Part shown: positions 33,768 to 42,454 of the stretch, one piece after another
Position numbering within the stretch: position 1 is the stretch's first letter
Layout: each line of letters opens with the position of its first letter
Origin: Clostridium thermobutyricum DSM 4928
Lineage (GTDB): Bacteria > Bacillota > Clostridia > Clostridiales > Clostridiaceae
Length of the DNA: 64,000 nucleotides
Direction of reading: 5' to 3'
Assembly (NCBI RefSeq): GCF_002050515.1
Contig: NZ_LTAY01000015.1
Location: 23,340 to 87,339, forward strand
Translations under genes and position numbers: made by a program
Notes under the pieces: model-generated
What the model was told of the DNA's origin: nothing
The model's database searches: none
The model's input: only the letters and a program-made list of their open reading frames with translations

Positions 33768-34442
33768 TTAATCTAAAGTTTTAAGACTATATTTAGCTGT
33801 ACGTGCCATTTCTTTTATTTTAGACGAAGCATTTATACTAGTAATAACTTGAGAAAACCATAAAATAGCATTTTTGTTATCATTTAATCTTCTGTATAAA
33901 TCTCCTATTAAGTATGTTAATCCATCTCTTTGTAGACCAAAGATAGGAAAAGGATCATTATAAAAGGCATCTAAAAAGCAAGTAAGTGATTTTTCTAGAA
34001 AGAAGCTCTCTAAATTTGAATCTTCTTTTAATCTATACATCCAAGCTAGTTTTAAAGTTATTATTGCTGAAATAGTAGCTCTTTTATTTATTATATTAGA
34101 AGTTATTAAGGCTAATTTATATCTTTCTATAGCATTATCAACATTTAAAATTTCAGGATAATTTTTTTTAGACCATTTTGGGCTTATTTTTTCTAATATT
34201 TGATTTTTTTGAAAATCTCTTAATTTAAAAAATTCACTTTTTAAAGAACTATAACCACAAGAATTACAAATCCATACATCATAAAAGTAAGGATTAATTG
34301 CTTTATATCTTATAAAAAAATCAGAGTCTTTAGAAATAATTCTAGGACTTTTAACTTTAACAGCTTTTTGATAAAAGGTAGAATTACATACAGGGCATAT
34401 TATTTTTTTATCAAATAGATCTTTAATATAATTTTCATCCAT
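33768..34442 (-). CDS. DUF2225 family zinc-ribbon/TPR-like protein
   Basis: A 224-residue protein whose N-terminus holds two cysteine pairs, CPVCNSTF near residue 15 and CNSCGYSS near residue 57, which likely bind one zinc. The rest is helical and TPR-like, with a segment GLQRDGLTYLIGDLYRRLND that is characteristic of DUF2225. The function of the family is unknown. The ATG at 34442 follows GAGAGGTA; a further in-frame start at 34457 has no site. It is co-directional with the chemoreceptor-like gene, with a 101-bp gap, and divergent from the alarmone synthetase gene. Confidence 0.85.
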   Translation of the reverse strand: MDENYIKDLFDKKIICPVCNSTFYQKAVKVKSPRIISKDSDFFIRYKAINPYFYDVWICNSCGYSSLKSEFFKLRDFQKNQILEKISPKWSKKNYPEILNVDNAIERYKLALITSNIINKRATISAIITLKLAWMYRLKEDSNLESFFLEKSLTCFLDAFYNDPFPIFGLQRDGLTYLIGDLYRRLNDNKNAILWFSQVITSINASSKIKEMARTAKYSLKTLD

Positions 34443-34576
34443 AAAAGTACCTCTCAAAAATAGTAATATTAAACATATTATACCATAATATATATACTAC
34501 TTTTATATATAAAAAATTTATACATAGTAAGGGATTTTTTGATATAATAATATAAGAAAATTGGTAGGTGGTTAAG

Positions 34577-35368
34577 ATGGCTATAATTAATTGGAAAGGT
34601 TTTTTAGTACCTTATGAACAAGCAGTAGATGAGCTAAAAGTCAAACTAAGAAGTATAAGAAAAGAATATAGAAAAAGAAATGAATATTCACCAATAGAAT
34701 TTGTAACAGGTAGAGTTAAAGAAACATCAAGTATATTAGAAAAAGCAAATAAGTTTGGTATTCCTGTTGAGAGAATAAAGTTTGAAATGGAAGATATAGC
34801 AGGAATAAGAGTTATGTGTCAATTTGTTGATGATATTGATAAAGTTGTAGAGCTTTTAAGGGCAAGAAAAGATATGACAATTCTTTATGAAAAGGATTAT
34901 GTTAGAAATGTAAAAGAAAGTGGATATAGAAGTTATCATATGATAATAAAATATCCAGTAAATCTTGTTGAGGGGCAAGTTGAAATATTAGCAGAATTTC
35001 AAATAAGAACACTTGCAATGAACTTTTGGGCAACTATAGAACATTCATTAAATTATAAATATAAACAACAAATACCACTAGAATTAAAGCAAAAATTAAA
35101 AACAGCAGCAGATGCAGCATTTATATTAGATGAAGAAATGTTAGAAATAAAAGATGAAATAAAAGATGCACAAAAACTATTTGAAGTTAAATCAGGAATT
35201 ATATCAAACATAATGAATAGTATATTAACTTTAATATCTTTAGGTAAAATTCCTGAAGCAAGTAGATATGAGAAATCTTTAAATAAGCTTATTGATGATG
35301 GAGATGTTTGGGAGTTAAATAATCTTTTATCTTCAATAAAAAAAGAAATAGATAAATATAAAGACTAA
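34577..35368 (+). CDS. small alarmone synthetase (RelA/SpoT domain, YjbM/RelQ-like)
   Basis: This 263-residue GTP pyrophosphokinase-family protein has no HD hydrolase, TGS or ACT domain. RVKETSSILEKANKFG, EDIAGIRVMCQFVDDI near residue 75, ESGYRSYHMIIKYP near 117 and EFQIRTLAMNFWATIEH near 145 are the synthetase motifs. It should make (p)ppGpp from ATP and GTP or GDP, probably constitutively or under transcriptional control. The ATG at 34577 is preceded by AGGTGG; a GTG at 34568 falls inside that site. A long structured terminator follows. Confidence 0.94.
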   Translation: MAIINWKGFLVPYEQAVDELKVKLRSIRKEYRKRNEYSPIEFVTGRVKETSSILEKANKFGIPVERIKFEMEDIAGIRVMCQFVDDIDKVVELLRARKDMTILYEKDYVRNVKESGYRSYHMIIKYPVNLVEGQVEILAEFQIRTLAMNFWATIEHSLNYKYKQQIPLELKQKLKTAADAAFILDEEMLEIKDEIKDAQKLFEVKSGIISNIMNSILTLISLGKIPEASRYEKSLNKLIDDGDVWELNNLLSSIKKEIDKYKD

Positions 35369-35371
35369 TAT

Positions 35372-35463
35372 AGGTCCTTAAGTAGATAGTATAAAATTAA
35401 GTGAGAAGAGAAAAATAAAATCACTTAATATAAAAATCTAGCTATTTAAGGGCTTATTTTTTA
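35372..35463 (+). terminator. large two-part hairpin, probable terminator
   Basis: An outer stem pairs 35372-35389 with 35438-35455 (17 of 18 positions, four G-T wobbles). An inner perfect 8-bp stem, TTAAGTGA / TCACTTAA (35397-35404 and 35421-35428), is separated by symmetrical A-rich internal loops. ATTTTTT follows. It is longer than other terminators here and may have a second role. Confidence 0.7.
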
Positions 35464-35571
35464 AGGAAATTTATTTGTAAACTTGAGTAAAATAGTAAGA
35501 AATGATATAATTTAAGAAATTAAATTATATAATAATTATTATTTATTAATATTTTTAAAGGTGGAATAATT

Positions 35572-36291
35572 ATGAGTTTAGATATGAATAAGGAAATAAC
35601 TAGGGAAGATTTAAGTAAAAATGGATTATTAATAAAGGATATAAAAGAAAAAACAGAAGAACTTCAAATAATAGCTGTTAAAAATAATCCACTTTCAGTT
35701 GAATATATTGAAAATTTATCTGAGGAAGCTGGGATATTAGCAGTTACAGCACTTTGGAATTCTTTAAAATATATAAAAAATCCAACAGAAAAAATAATAA
35801 AAAGAGCTTTAGAAGTAAAAGGTTGGGCTATACAATATGTAGAAAATCCAACTTATGAAATGAAAATTTTAGCTATAGAAAGTGATTTTGATTCTATAAG
35901 ATATATTGAAAATCCTGAAGAAGAATTACAAAAGAAAGCCATAGAAAAATATTGGGGAGCTATAAAATATATAAAAAATCCAACATTAGAAAGTAAACTT
36001 TTAGCTATAACAAAAAGTGAAGAAGCTATAAATTTTATGAGTAATTATAGTTATGATGAGATAAAAGATTTTTTAAGTGCTAATATTAATGTTTTTAAAT
36101 ATGTATATGATTCTGTTGATATAGATATAGTTTTAGAAGTTTTAAAAGAAAAATTTGAAGATGGAACTATGACATATGAATATATGAAAAGTTATATAGA
36201 TTTAGAAATGTTAGAAATGGATAAGCTAGAATTTGTTAAGACTTATGGTGATAGAAAGTCAAAGAAATTTATAGTAGATTGTGTTTTATAG
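35572..36291 (+). CDS. protein of about 22-residue repeats (Y-I-x-N-P type), partner of the MoxR/VWA genes
   Basis: The 239-residue protein contains at least five tandem helical repeats with the core A-I-x-Y-I-x-N-P-T: SVEYIENLSEE (residue 42), SLKYIKNPTEK (63), AIQYVENPTYE (85), SIRYIENPEEE (107) and AIKYIKNPTLE (130). These resemble the DUF4116-like repeats seen in various bacterial proteins. It has no signal peptide. AAAGGTGG precedes the ATG. The AAA ATPase gene starts 23 bp after its stop. The repeats probably give a protein-binding solenoid; I infer a substrate or adaptor role for the ATPase. Confidence 0.8.
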   Translation: MSLDMNKEITREDLSKNGLLIKDIKEKTEELQIIAVKNNPLSVEYIENLSEEAGILAVTALWNSLKYIKNPTEKIIKRALEVKGWAIQYVENPTYEMKILAIESDFDSIRYIENPEEELQKKAIEKYWGAIKYIKNPTLESKLLAITKSEEAINFMSNYSYDEIKDFLSANINVFKYVYDSVDIDIVLEVLKEKFEDGTMTYEYMKSYIDLEMLEMDKLEFVKTYGDRKSKKFIVDCVL

Positions 36292-36314
36292 AAAGTTAGG
36301 AAGAGGTTAAAAAA

Positions 36315-37394
36315 ATGAAATATTCAGATATAAAAAATGCGGTTAAACTTGTTGTAAGTGTAGGAGATGTTCCTATTATTGTAGGAGAAAGTGGAATAGG
36401 AAAAACAGCGCTTGTTAGAGATTTAAGTAGAGAAATGAATGCTAAACTTATTACTATAGATGCAAACCTTCTAAAAGAAGGAGAAATTGGTGGACTACCA
36501 ACAGTAGAAAAAGGAAAAACTATATATGCAACTCATAATAAACTTTCTTTAGCAGCAGAAGAAGAAAGAAAAGGTAATAAAGTATTAATTTTTATAGATG
36601 AACTTAATAGATGTGATCATGCAGTTCAACAAGAGCTTATGAATATAATTTTAAACAGAGAAATAAATGGTTTTGAAATTGGAGATAAAATAAAAATAGT
36701 TGCAGCAGTAAATCCATTTAGTAATGATGGTTATGGTGGAGATGGATATGATGTTGTAGAAATGGATTTAGCGCAAAAGGATAGATTTGTTTGGCTTGAT
36801 ATGGAAGCAGATGTTAAAGAATGGATAAAATGGGGAATGAAAAATAATAATATTGAAGATATAGTTATTCAATTTATTTCAACTTTCCCAGAGTATTTAA
36901 ATAGTAAAAATGTCAAGGGAGATATAAAACCAAGTCCAAGAAGCTTTGAAAGAGTTTCTAAAGCTTATAGAGCTTATAGAGAAAATGCAGACCTTTATAC
37001 AGAAGAAGTATTTATGAATATAGTAAAAGGAAATGTTGGAACTGAAATTGCATTAGATTTTATGAGTTTTATAAAAGAAAATAAAAAACCAATGATAAAT
37101 GTTTCTGATATATTTGCTTATGAAGTTTTAAATGGAGAAATAGTAGATAGAATAAAGGGAGAAACTAATTCTAGACTTTATATATTAATTAAAAAAGTAA
37201 TTACTTTCTTAGAAGATGATAAAAACAGAAAAGAAAAATTAAAAATATTTGGTAAGCTTTTAGAACTTTATCCAAGAGACTTAAGACTAGGAATAATGAA
37301 AGAAATAAAAAGAGAATCTAAAAATGGAATATATGAAGAATTATTAGATACTGACGAATTTTTAAATGCTTTCTTCTCAATTTATGATTTCTAA
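36315..37394 (+). CDS. MoxR-type AAA+ ATPase
   Basis: A 359-residue single-domain AAA+ protein. Walker A is GESGIGKTALV near residue 23; Walker B is LIFIDELNR near residue 95; sensor 1 lies in VAAVNPFSNDG near residue 136; PSPRSFERVSKAYRAY near residue 220 is the sensor-2 region. MoxR ATPases use ATP to remodel or insert metal or cofactors into partner proteins and usually work with a VWA-domain partner encoded next door, as here. GGAAGAGG precedes the ATG. The next gene begins 15 bp after its stop. Confidence 0.93.
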   Translation: MKYSDIKNAVKLVVSVGDVPIIVGESGIGKTALVRDLSREMNAKLITIDANLLKEGEIGGLPTVEKGKTIYATHNKLSLAAEEERKGNKVLIFIDELNRCDHAVQQELMNIILNREINGFEIGDKIKIVAAVNPFSNDGYGGDGYDVVEMDLAQKDRFVWLDMEADVKEWIKWGMKNNNIEDIVIQFISTFPEYLNSKNVKGDIKPSPRSFERVSKAYRAYRENADLYTEEVFMNIVKGNVGTEIALDFMSFIKENKKPMINVSDIFAYEVLNGEIVDRIKGETNSRLYILIKKVITFLEDDKNRKEKLKIFGKLLELYPRDLRLGIMKEIKRESKNGIYEELLDTDEFLNAFFSIYDF

Positions 37395-37409
37395 TAAGAG
37401 GTGATAATT

Positions 37410-38753
37410 ATGAGTTTTGACGAAAAAAGAGAGGATTTATATCATAAAGCCTTAATACTTGAAGAGAAAAAAGGAGAAGATTCTTCTTTCAATAAAGAGT
37501 TTTTTGATCTTGTATCAGATGTAGTAATTTATTTAATGAAAGGTGAAAATTCTTTTTTTGGAAGCTTTATGCTTAAAATAAAAAGAAAATTAAGTTTTTC
37601 ATTAACTTATCCTTTAGGAACAATTCCTTTTAAAGGAGAATATGTGATGTATTTTAATCCAGTTTTATTTCTTCAATGTACTAAAAAAGAAATGGGAGCT
37701 TTATTTAAGCATGAAATTTATCATATAATGTTTTCTCATTATGAAAGAGAAAAAGAGTTAAGAAATTCTTTTTCAAAGGAAGCAGTAAATGTTGCTTTAG
37801 ATGTTGCTATAAATCAATTTATAAAAGATTTACCAATGGATGCAATGAGATTAGATAGAGCAGAAAAAGAGTATAATGTAGAATTAAAAGAAGATATGCC
37901 AGTTGAGTATTATGCAAAAGAAATTGATAAAAAAATAAGAAAAAGAGAAAAAAAAGAAAAGAAAGATGTTAGAAGTGATGAGGCTAAAAGAAGCTTTGAT
38001 ATAAATACTGCTCATGATGTATGGGAAAGTTTAGATATAAGTAGTGAATTATCTGAAAGTATAAAAGATAAAACTTTAAATGGAATAGAAAGTGAACAGG
38101 CTCCTGAAAGTATAAAAGAGCTTATTAAAAATAGAGGAGAAGCAGAAGTTCCATGGCAAAGTGTATTAAAAAAACTTATTCCATCTATAGAAAAAGGATA
38201 TAAAAAAACTATTACTAGAAGAGATAGAAGACAAAGTGAAAGATTAGATCTTAGAGGAAGATTGAGAGATAGAATTCCAGAAATAATAGTTGCAATTGAT
38301 ATAAGTGGTAGTATTTCAAAAGATGAGTTTAGAAAAATATTAGTAGAAGTTATGAATATAGCTGATACTAGAAGAGCTAAAGTAAAAATAATAGAATGTG
38401 ATAATAAAATTAGAAGAGTTTATGATATAAAATCAATAAATGAAATAAAAGATAGATATGATTCTTTAGGTTCAACAGCTTTTTCACCTGTTTTTGAATA
38501 TATAGCCGAAAATAAACTTTTTAATAGACCAATTATTTATTTTACAGATGGAGTAGGAGAAAAAAGTCTTAGCGTAAAAGTAAATAAAAAAAATATAATT
38601 TGGGTTCTTACAGGAGAAGATGAGCTATCTTTAGAAGATGGACCATATGTTATAAAGAAGCTTAGTTATGAGAAAAAAGAAAAAATTGATGGTGCAGAAG
38701 GAATTAGAATGTATAAAGAAGTGATGCAAGATAGAAATAGTACTTGTTTATAA
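37410..38753 (+). CDS. HEXXH metallopeptidase-like/VWA-like protein (DUF2201 type)
   Basis: The 447-residue protein has two parts. The N-terminal part carries a zinc-peptidase-like HEIYH motif at residues 101-105 within LFKHEIYHIMFSHYERE. The C-terminal part (from about residue 290) is VWA-like, with the MIDAS pattern D-I-S-G-S at 297-301 inside IIVAIDISGSIS, a conserved Thr in LGSTAFSP and YFTDGVG. The middle is charged and helical. The ATG at 37410 follows GAGGTGA. It is the VWA partner of the upstream MoxR ATPase. Proteolytic activity is unproven in this family. Confidence 0.9.
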   Translation: MSFDEKREDLYHKALILEEKKGEDSSFNKEFFDLVSDVVIYLMKGENSFFGSFMLKIKRKLSFSLTYPLGTIPFKGEYVMYFNPVLFLQCTKKEMGALFKHEIYHIMFSHYEREKELRNSFSKEAVNVALDVAINQFIKDLPMDAMRLDRAEKEYNVELKEDMPVEYYAKEIDKKIRKREKKEKKDVRSDEAKRSFDINTAHDVWESLDISSELSESIKDKTLNGIESEQAPESIKELIKNRGEAEVPWQSVLKKLIPSIEKGYKKTITRRDRRQSERLDLRGRLRDRIPEIIVAIDISGSISKDEFRKILVEVMNIADTRRAKVKIIECDNKIRRVYDIKSINEIKDRYDSLGSTAFSPVFEYIAENKLFNRPIIYFTDGVGEKSLSVKVNKKNIIWVLTGEDELSLEDGPYVIKKLSYEKKEKIDGAEGIRMYKEVMQDRNSTCL

Positions 38754-38766
38754 AATATAGATAAAA

Positions 38767-38783
38767 TGTTACGAATATGTTAC
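38767..38783 (+). promoter_or_regulatory. WalR-type box (TGTTAC direct repeat)
   Basis: TGTTAC (38767-38772), five bases, TGTTAC (38778-38783) fits TGTWAH-N5-TGTWAH. It lies only 24 bp before the ATG at 38808, so binding here would more likely block than activate transcription. Confidence 0.4.
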
Positions 38784-38807
38784 AATTACTCCGTGAGGGG
38801 GATTTTT

Positions 38808-39470
38808 ATGAGAGGAAAATTAAATTATTTTAAGATTGTTATAGCAGTTCTTTTAATAAGTCTTAGTGCTAATGTTTATTTAAGTATAAACCATTATATT
38901 TATAAGCAAAAAGCATCAAAAAATACATATTCGTATATGCGAGGAGTAAAAGAAAAGGTAAATTTAAATTTAGAAGCTATAAATGTTATTTTAGATAATA
39001 AATCATATTCAGGTAATGAAATATTAAGTATATATGATAATTTTTCAGGAATAAATAACAAGTTAATAGAGCTTTGGGATGATTATAACTTTTATTCAGA
39101 TACAATAATAATTAATAAAGATAGAATAGATACAGGCAATGTTTTAGAAAATGATGTTTTTTCAAGAATAGATGAGTATATGAGAAACATGTTAAATAAT
39201 ATTATGGTAAATAATAAACATACTTCTTATAAATTGACTGCAAAAGAAAAAAAAGATTTTGATAAAATAAACGAATTATTATTAGATATTAGTAATATGT
39301 TTAATGAATATGATAAAAATGAATTAAAAGGTTTAGAAAATGGAGCTAGAGAGAATGCTGTAATGAAAAATGATTATTGGATAGATATGTTAGATAAAAT
39401 AAATAATATTTCTAGAAAATTTTCTGATTATAATTTTTCAAATGAAAACAAACAAAATAATAGTATTTAA
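38808..39470 (+). CDS. membrane-anchored extracytoplasmic protein, unknown function
   Basis: A 220-residue protein with one N-terminal membrane segment (KIVIAVLLISLSANVYLSI, residues 8-26) and a helical, Asn/Lys-rich extracytoplasmic part with coiled-coil character. No lipobox or catalytic motif is seen. The ATG at 38808 is set by GAGGGGG 5-6 bp upstream; the frame extends 14 codons further without a site. It follows the MoxR/VWA operon by 54 bp with no terminator between, so it may be co-transcribed, but a WalR-like direct repeat in the gap suggests separate control. Confidence 0.75.
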   Translation: MRGKLNYFKIVIAVLLISLSANVYLSINHYIYKQKASKNTYSYMRGVKEKVNLNLEAINVILDNKSYSGNEILSIYDNFSGINNKLIELWDDYNFYSDTIIINKDRIDTGNVLENDVFSRIDEYMRNMLNNIMVNNKHTSYKLTAKEKKDFDKINELLLDISNMFNEYDKNELKGLENGARENAVMKNDYWIDMLDKINNISRKFSDYNFSNENKQNNSI

Positions 39471-39478
39471 TATAATAA

Positions 39479-39517
39479 AGAAGACATACATAAAAGAAAA
39501 TTTATGTATGTCTTTTT
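39479..39517. terminator. bidirectional terminator
   Basis: AAGACATACATAAA pairs with TTTATGTATGTCTT between convergent genes, with A- and T-rich flanks. Confidence 0.92.
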
Positions 39518-39519
39518 AG

Positions 39520-40527
39520 CTATTTTTTAAATCTAGGAAATAAATTTAAAGCATTTAAATAAAATATTTTATCTTTAATATTATTATTAAATCCAGAATA
39601 TTTACAAATAGAAGTTTCTGCAATAGAAGAGAAATTTGGAGGAGCATAATTAGCATCAGAACCAAATAATATATGATCATTATTTGTTGTAAGTTTTAAT
39701 GATTCATAAGTTACATCATGAGTAGACAAAGCTAAATCATAATAAAAATTTCCTATATATTCAGAAATATTTTTTTTAATAGAATTATATCTATTACTTA
39801 TAAGCTCATCTTTAATTAATCCATTTGAATTTAATATCTTAGCAAGATTAAAAGTATCTTCTATTCTATATTTAATATATGGAAGTGTACCTCCAGCATG
39901 AGCTAAGATTATCTTAATATTAGGAAAACGCTCCATAGTACCACTTAAAATTAGATTTGTAGCAGCACGAGTTGTATTAAATACAAATTCTTCTACAAAG
40001 TCAGCCATTATAAATTTAGGTCTTGGAGTATCTTTTGGTGGAGTACTAGGATGAACAAATACTACTGCATTTCTTTTATTTAATTCTTCAAAAATAGGAT
40101 CAAAAATAGGGTCTCCTAAAAAATGTTCACCATAATTAGATAAAAGTCCAACTCCATCAAGCTTTAAGACATCTAAGGCATATTTAATTTCATCTATAGA
40201 TTCTTTAATAAATGGAAGAGGAAGAGCTGTAAAAGCTCCAAATCTATCTGGGTATTTATCAATATAGCTTTTTTGAATTTCATTTAATTTATGAGCTAGC
40301 TTTTGTGCTTTATTGGCATCCTTTATTGGTATTGTTACTGGTTCAGATATAGAACATATAGCTACATCAATTCCATTAGAGTCCATTATTTTTAAGCTAT
40401 CATCAATAGTTTTACTAGAAATTTTTAATCCTCCAGAATTGTCAATTCCTAATTCTTTTAATGTTTCTATATATTCATTTGGTATTATGTGATGATGTAT
40501 ATCAAATTTCTTTATTTGATTAGACAT
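39520..40527 (-). CDS. amidohydrolase family protein (ACMSD-like)
   Basis: This 335-residue TIM-barrel metal-dependent hydrolase or decarboxylase has the metal ligands FDIHHHIIP at residues 8-16, FVHPSTPP near 180, LAHAGGTLPY near 217 and LFGSDANYAPP near 290. The pattern is that of PF04909 (aminocarboxymuconate-semialdehyde decarboxylase-like) enzymes acting on small carboxylated rings or related compounds. The substrate is not predictable. The ATG at 40527 follows AAAGGTGG; an in-frame ATG at 40545 overlaps that site. It is divergent from a TetR-family regulator, a common arrangement for a regulator and its target. Confidence 0.88.
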   Translation of the reverse strand: MSNQIKKFDIHHHIIPNEYIETLKELGIDNSGGLKISSKTIDDSLKIMDSNGIDVAICSISEPVTIPIKDANKAQKLAHKLNEIQKSYIDKYPDRFGAFTALPLPFIKESIDEIKYALDVLKLDGVGLLSNYGEHFLGDPIFDPIFEELNKRNAVVFVHPSTPPKDTPRPKFIMADFVEEFVFNTTRAATNLILSGTMERFPNIKIILAHAGGTLPYIKYRIEDTFNLAKILNSNGLIKDELISNRYNSIKKNISEYIGNFYYDLALSTHDVTYESLKLTTNNDHILFGSDANYAPPNFSSIAETSICKYSGFNNNIKDKIFYLNALNLFPRFKK

Positions 40528-40585
40528 ATTAAAACCACCTTTCATATTATTTGACTATATAATAAAATAATAATTGAAGAATTCA

Positions 40586-40622
40586 ATGTTCAAAAAATTA
40601 TATAATGTTTATTACTGAACAT
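40586..40622. promoter_or_regulatory. possible TetR-family operator half-sites around a -10
   Basis: ATGTTCA (40586-40592) and TGAACAT (40616-40622) are exact inverted repeats 23 bp apart. They flank a plus-strand TATAAT (40601-40606) in the gap between the amidohydrolase and TetR genes. The wide spacing makes a single-dimer operator uncertain. Confidence 0.4.
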
Positions 40623-40669
40623 AAATATAAAATTTGTCTATTAATTTTGAAAATAAAGGATTAAAACAT

Positions 40670-41281
40670 ATGGATGAAAAAATAGATATTAGAGTAAAGA
40701 AAACAAAAAGAAGTTTAATAAATGCTTTTATAGAATTAGCAAATAAAAAAAATATAAATTTAATATCAGTAAATGAAATTGTAAAGATGGCAGAATTAAA
40801 TAGAGGAACATTTTATTTGCATTATGAAAATAAAAAAGATTTTATAAAGACAATTTCAAATGAAATTTTAGATGAATTTGTTATGTGGATAAAGCGCGCT
40901 CAAAAAATAAATAGCATAAAAAGTGAGACGTTTAATTCAAATAAACCAAAAGATACTTTATATGAAATGTTTAATTTTGTAGGAGAAAATTATAAATTTT
41001 TTTCTGCTATGCTTGGAGAAAATGGCTCAACAGTATTTAGAGATAAAATGCAAGAAACAATAAAGAATAGAGTTTATAAAGAGTTGATGTATTCTATAAA
41101 GTTAGAAGGAAAATGCGTAGTAGATAGAGATATATTATTTGAATTTACAAGCTCATCTTGTATGGGACTTATATTATATTGGTTAAATAATGGAAGAAAA
41201 GAATCAGTAGAATATATGGCAGAAGAACTAACAAAGATAAGTGTATTAGGACCTATAAGAGCATTAGGAATAATAAAATAG
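40670..41281 (+). CDS. TetR/AcrR family transcriptional regulator
   Basis: A 203-residue regulator. The N-terminal helix-turn-helix is clear: KRSLINAFIELANKKNINLISVNEIVKMAELNRGTFYLHYENKKD in order covers residues 11-55, with the recognition helix at NRGTFYLHY. The C-terminal ligand domain has the TetR_C_7-like pattern seen in Firmicutes (FSAMLGENGSTVFRDKM). The ATG at 40670 follows AAAGGA; a TTG 12 codons upstream is poorer. It is divergent from the amidohydrolase and 36 bp upstream of the EFR1 gene, so it probably controls one or both. Confidence 0.9.
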   Translation: MDEKIDIRVKKTKRSLINAFIELANKKNINLISVNEIVKMAELNRGTFYLHYENKKDFIKTISNEILDEFVMWIKRAQKINSIKSETFNSNKPKDTLYEMFNFVGENYKFFSAMLGENGSTVFRDKMQETIKNRVYKELMYSIKLEGKCVVDRDILFEFTSSSCMGLILYWLNNGRKESVEYMAEELTKISVLGPIRALGIIK

Positions 41282-41317
41282 AGATATTATAATAGGATAT
41301 TAAAAGAGGTGTTTTAA

Positions 41318-42079
41318 ATGGGAAAAATATTTTATTTTACTTCAACAGGTAATTCATTATATGTAAGTAAAAAAATAAAAGAAAAAATAGATGTAGATTT
41401 AGTATCGATTCCAAAAATAAAAGATGAAAAAGTAGTAGTTAATGAAGATATGATAGGAATAATTTTTCCACTACATTGCTTTAGTATTCCAGAGATTGTT
41501 GAAAACTTTATAAAGAAGTTAGATATAAAGGGAAATCCTTATATTTTCGCTGTCCAAGTTACTGGGGGCGGAAGTTCTAATAATGGCTTCTTTACAATAG
41601 ATAAAATATTAAAAAGTAAAGGACTTAAATTAAATAATTTTACTGAAATAAAATATATATCTAATTATACGAGAGCAGGAAAAAATCCAACAGAAGAAAG
41701 AGCAAAAGAGGCAATTAAAAGAGAAGAAGAAAAGTTAAATCAATTTATAGAAGATTTAATTGATAGAAAAGAAAAGAATAAAGCAGTAAATAAACAAGCT
41801 TTAAGTATGTTTATACATAATATGTGGAGATATAAATATAAAAATAAAGATAAACATTTTAATGTTAATTCTAATTGTATTTCTTGTTCTATGTGCAAAA
41901 AAATATGTCCAGTTGAAAATATAGAGTTAGAAGATGGAAAACCAGTATGGAAAGGTAAATGTATAGACTGCATGGCTTGTATAAATATATGTCCTAAAAA
42001 AGCCATAAATATAGGAACAAAAACAGAAAAGAAAAATAGATATAAAAATCCATATATAAATCCAAATGAATTAATTTAA
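41318..42079 (+). CDS. EFR1 family ferredoxin-flavodoxin
   Basis: The 253-residue protein joins a flavodoxin-like domain (FYFTSTGNSLYVSKKI at residues 5-20, FMN phosphate loop TSTGNS) to a C-terminal pair of 4Fe-4S clusters: CISCSMCKKICP (about 188-199) and CIDCMACINICP (about 214-225). It should pass electrons between FMN and ferredoxin-type centres in the cytoplasm. AGAGGTG precedes the ATG. It probably shares a transcript with the TetR-type gene 36 bp upstream. The redox partner is unknown. Confidence 0.93.
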   Translation: MGKIFYFTSTGNSLYVSKKIKEKIDVDLVSIPKIKDEKVVVNEDMIGIIFPLHCFSIPEIVENFIKKLDIKGNPYIFAVQVTGGGSSNNGFFTIDKILKSKGLKLNNFTEIKYISNYTRAGKNPTEERAKEAIKREEEKLNQFIEDLIDRKEKNKAVNKQALSMFIHNMWRYKYKNKDKHFNVNSNCISCSMCKKICPVENIELEDGKPVWKGKCIDCMACINICPKKAINIGTKTEKKNRYKNPYINPNELI

Positions 42080-42196
42080 AATATATGATTTAATATTTTT
42101 AATAAGTTTTATTTTAAAGAATAAGTATTACTTATAAAAAAAGAATAAGTAATTTTATTATGAGAAGTATATCATATATAAAGAGAATAGCTTTTA

Positions 42197-42227
42197 GAAA
42201 AACAGCATTTAATATGCTGTTTTTTTA
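42197..42227 (+). terminator. rho-independent terminator
   Basis: AAACAGCAT pairs with ATGCTGTTT, followed by a T-run. It lies 118 bp after the EFR1 stop. Confidence 0.85.
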
Positions 42228-42387
42228 TAAAAAAATTTATTTAAAATTATATATAATAAGAAAAGTATTTTTAGGAAAAAATAAAAAAAGTTAAAGGTAA
42301 AAAAATAAGAAAAACTTAGAAAATAGAAGAAATAATGTGATAAATTAAATTAATGATAGATATTAAAAACAAAAAAGAAAAACTTTC

Positions 42388-42404
42388 TTTGACTTTCTTT
42401 GACC
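42388..42404 (-). promoter_or_regulatory. CtsR operator upstream of clpB
   Basis: On the minus strand the site reads GGTCAAA-GAA-AGTCAAA, an exact fit to the CtsR consensus RGTCAAA-NAN-RGTCAAA. It is 51 bp before the clpB start. CtsR represses class III heat-shock genes in Firmicutes, so clpB should be heat-induced. Confidence 0.9.
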
Positions 42405-42454
42405 TTTGATTTAATATATAAACAAGATAAGAAACAAGTAAGAGGTGAATGGAT

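Larger units (their letters stand above)
42080..42454. other. 375-bp intergenic region
   Basis: It holds a terminator at 42197-42227 and, near the right end, a CtsR box at 42388-42404. The rest is AT-rich with no open frame of note; a minus-strand or small RNA signal is not evident. Confidence 0.7.

Noticed and set aside
34568..34576. GTG start for the alarmone synthetase
   Set aside because: This codon lies within the AGGTGG ribosome site, which has proper spacing to the ATG at 34577.
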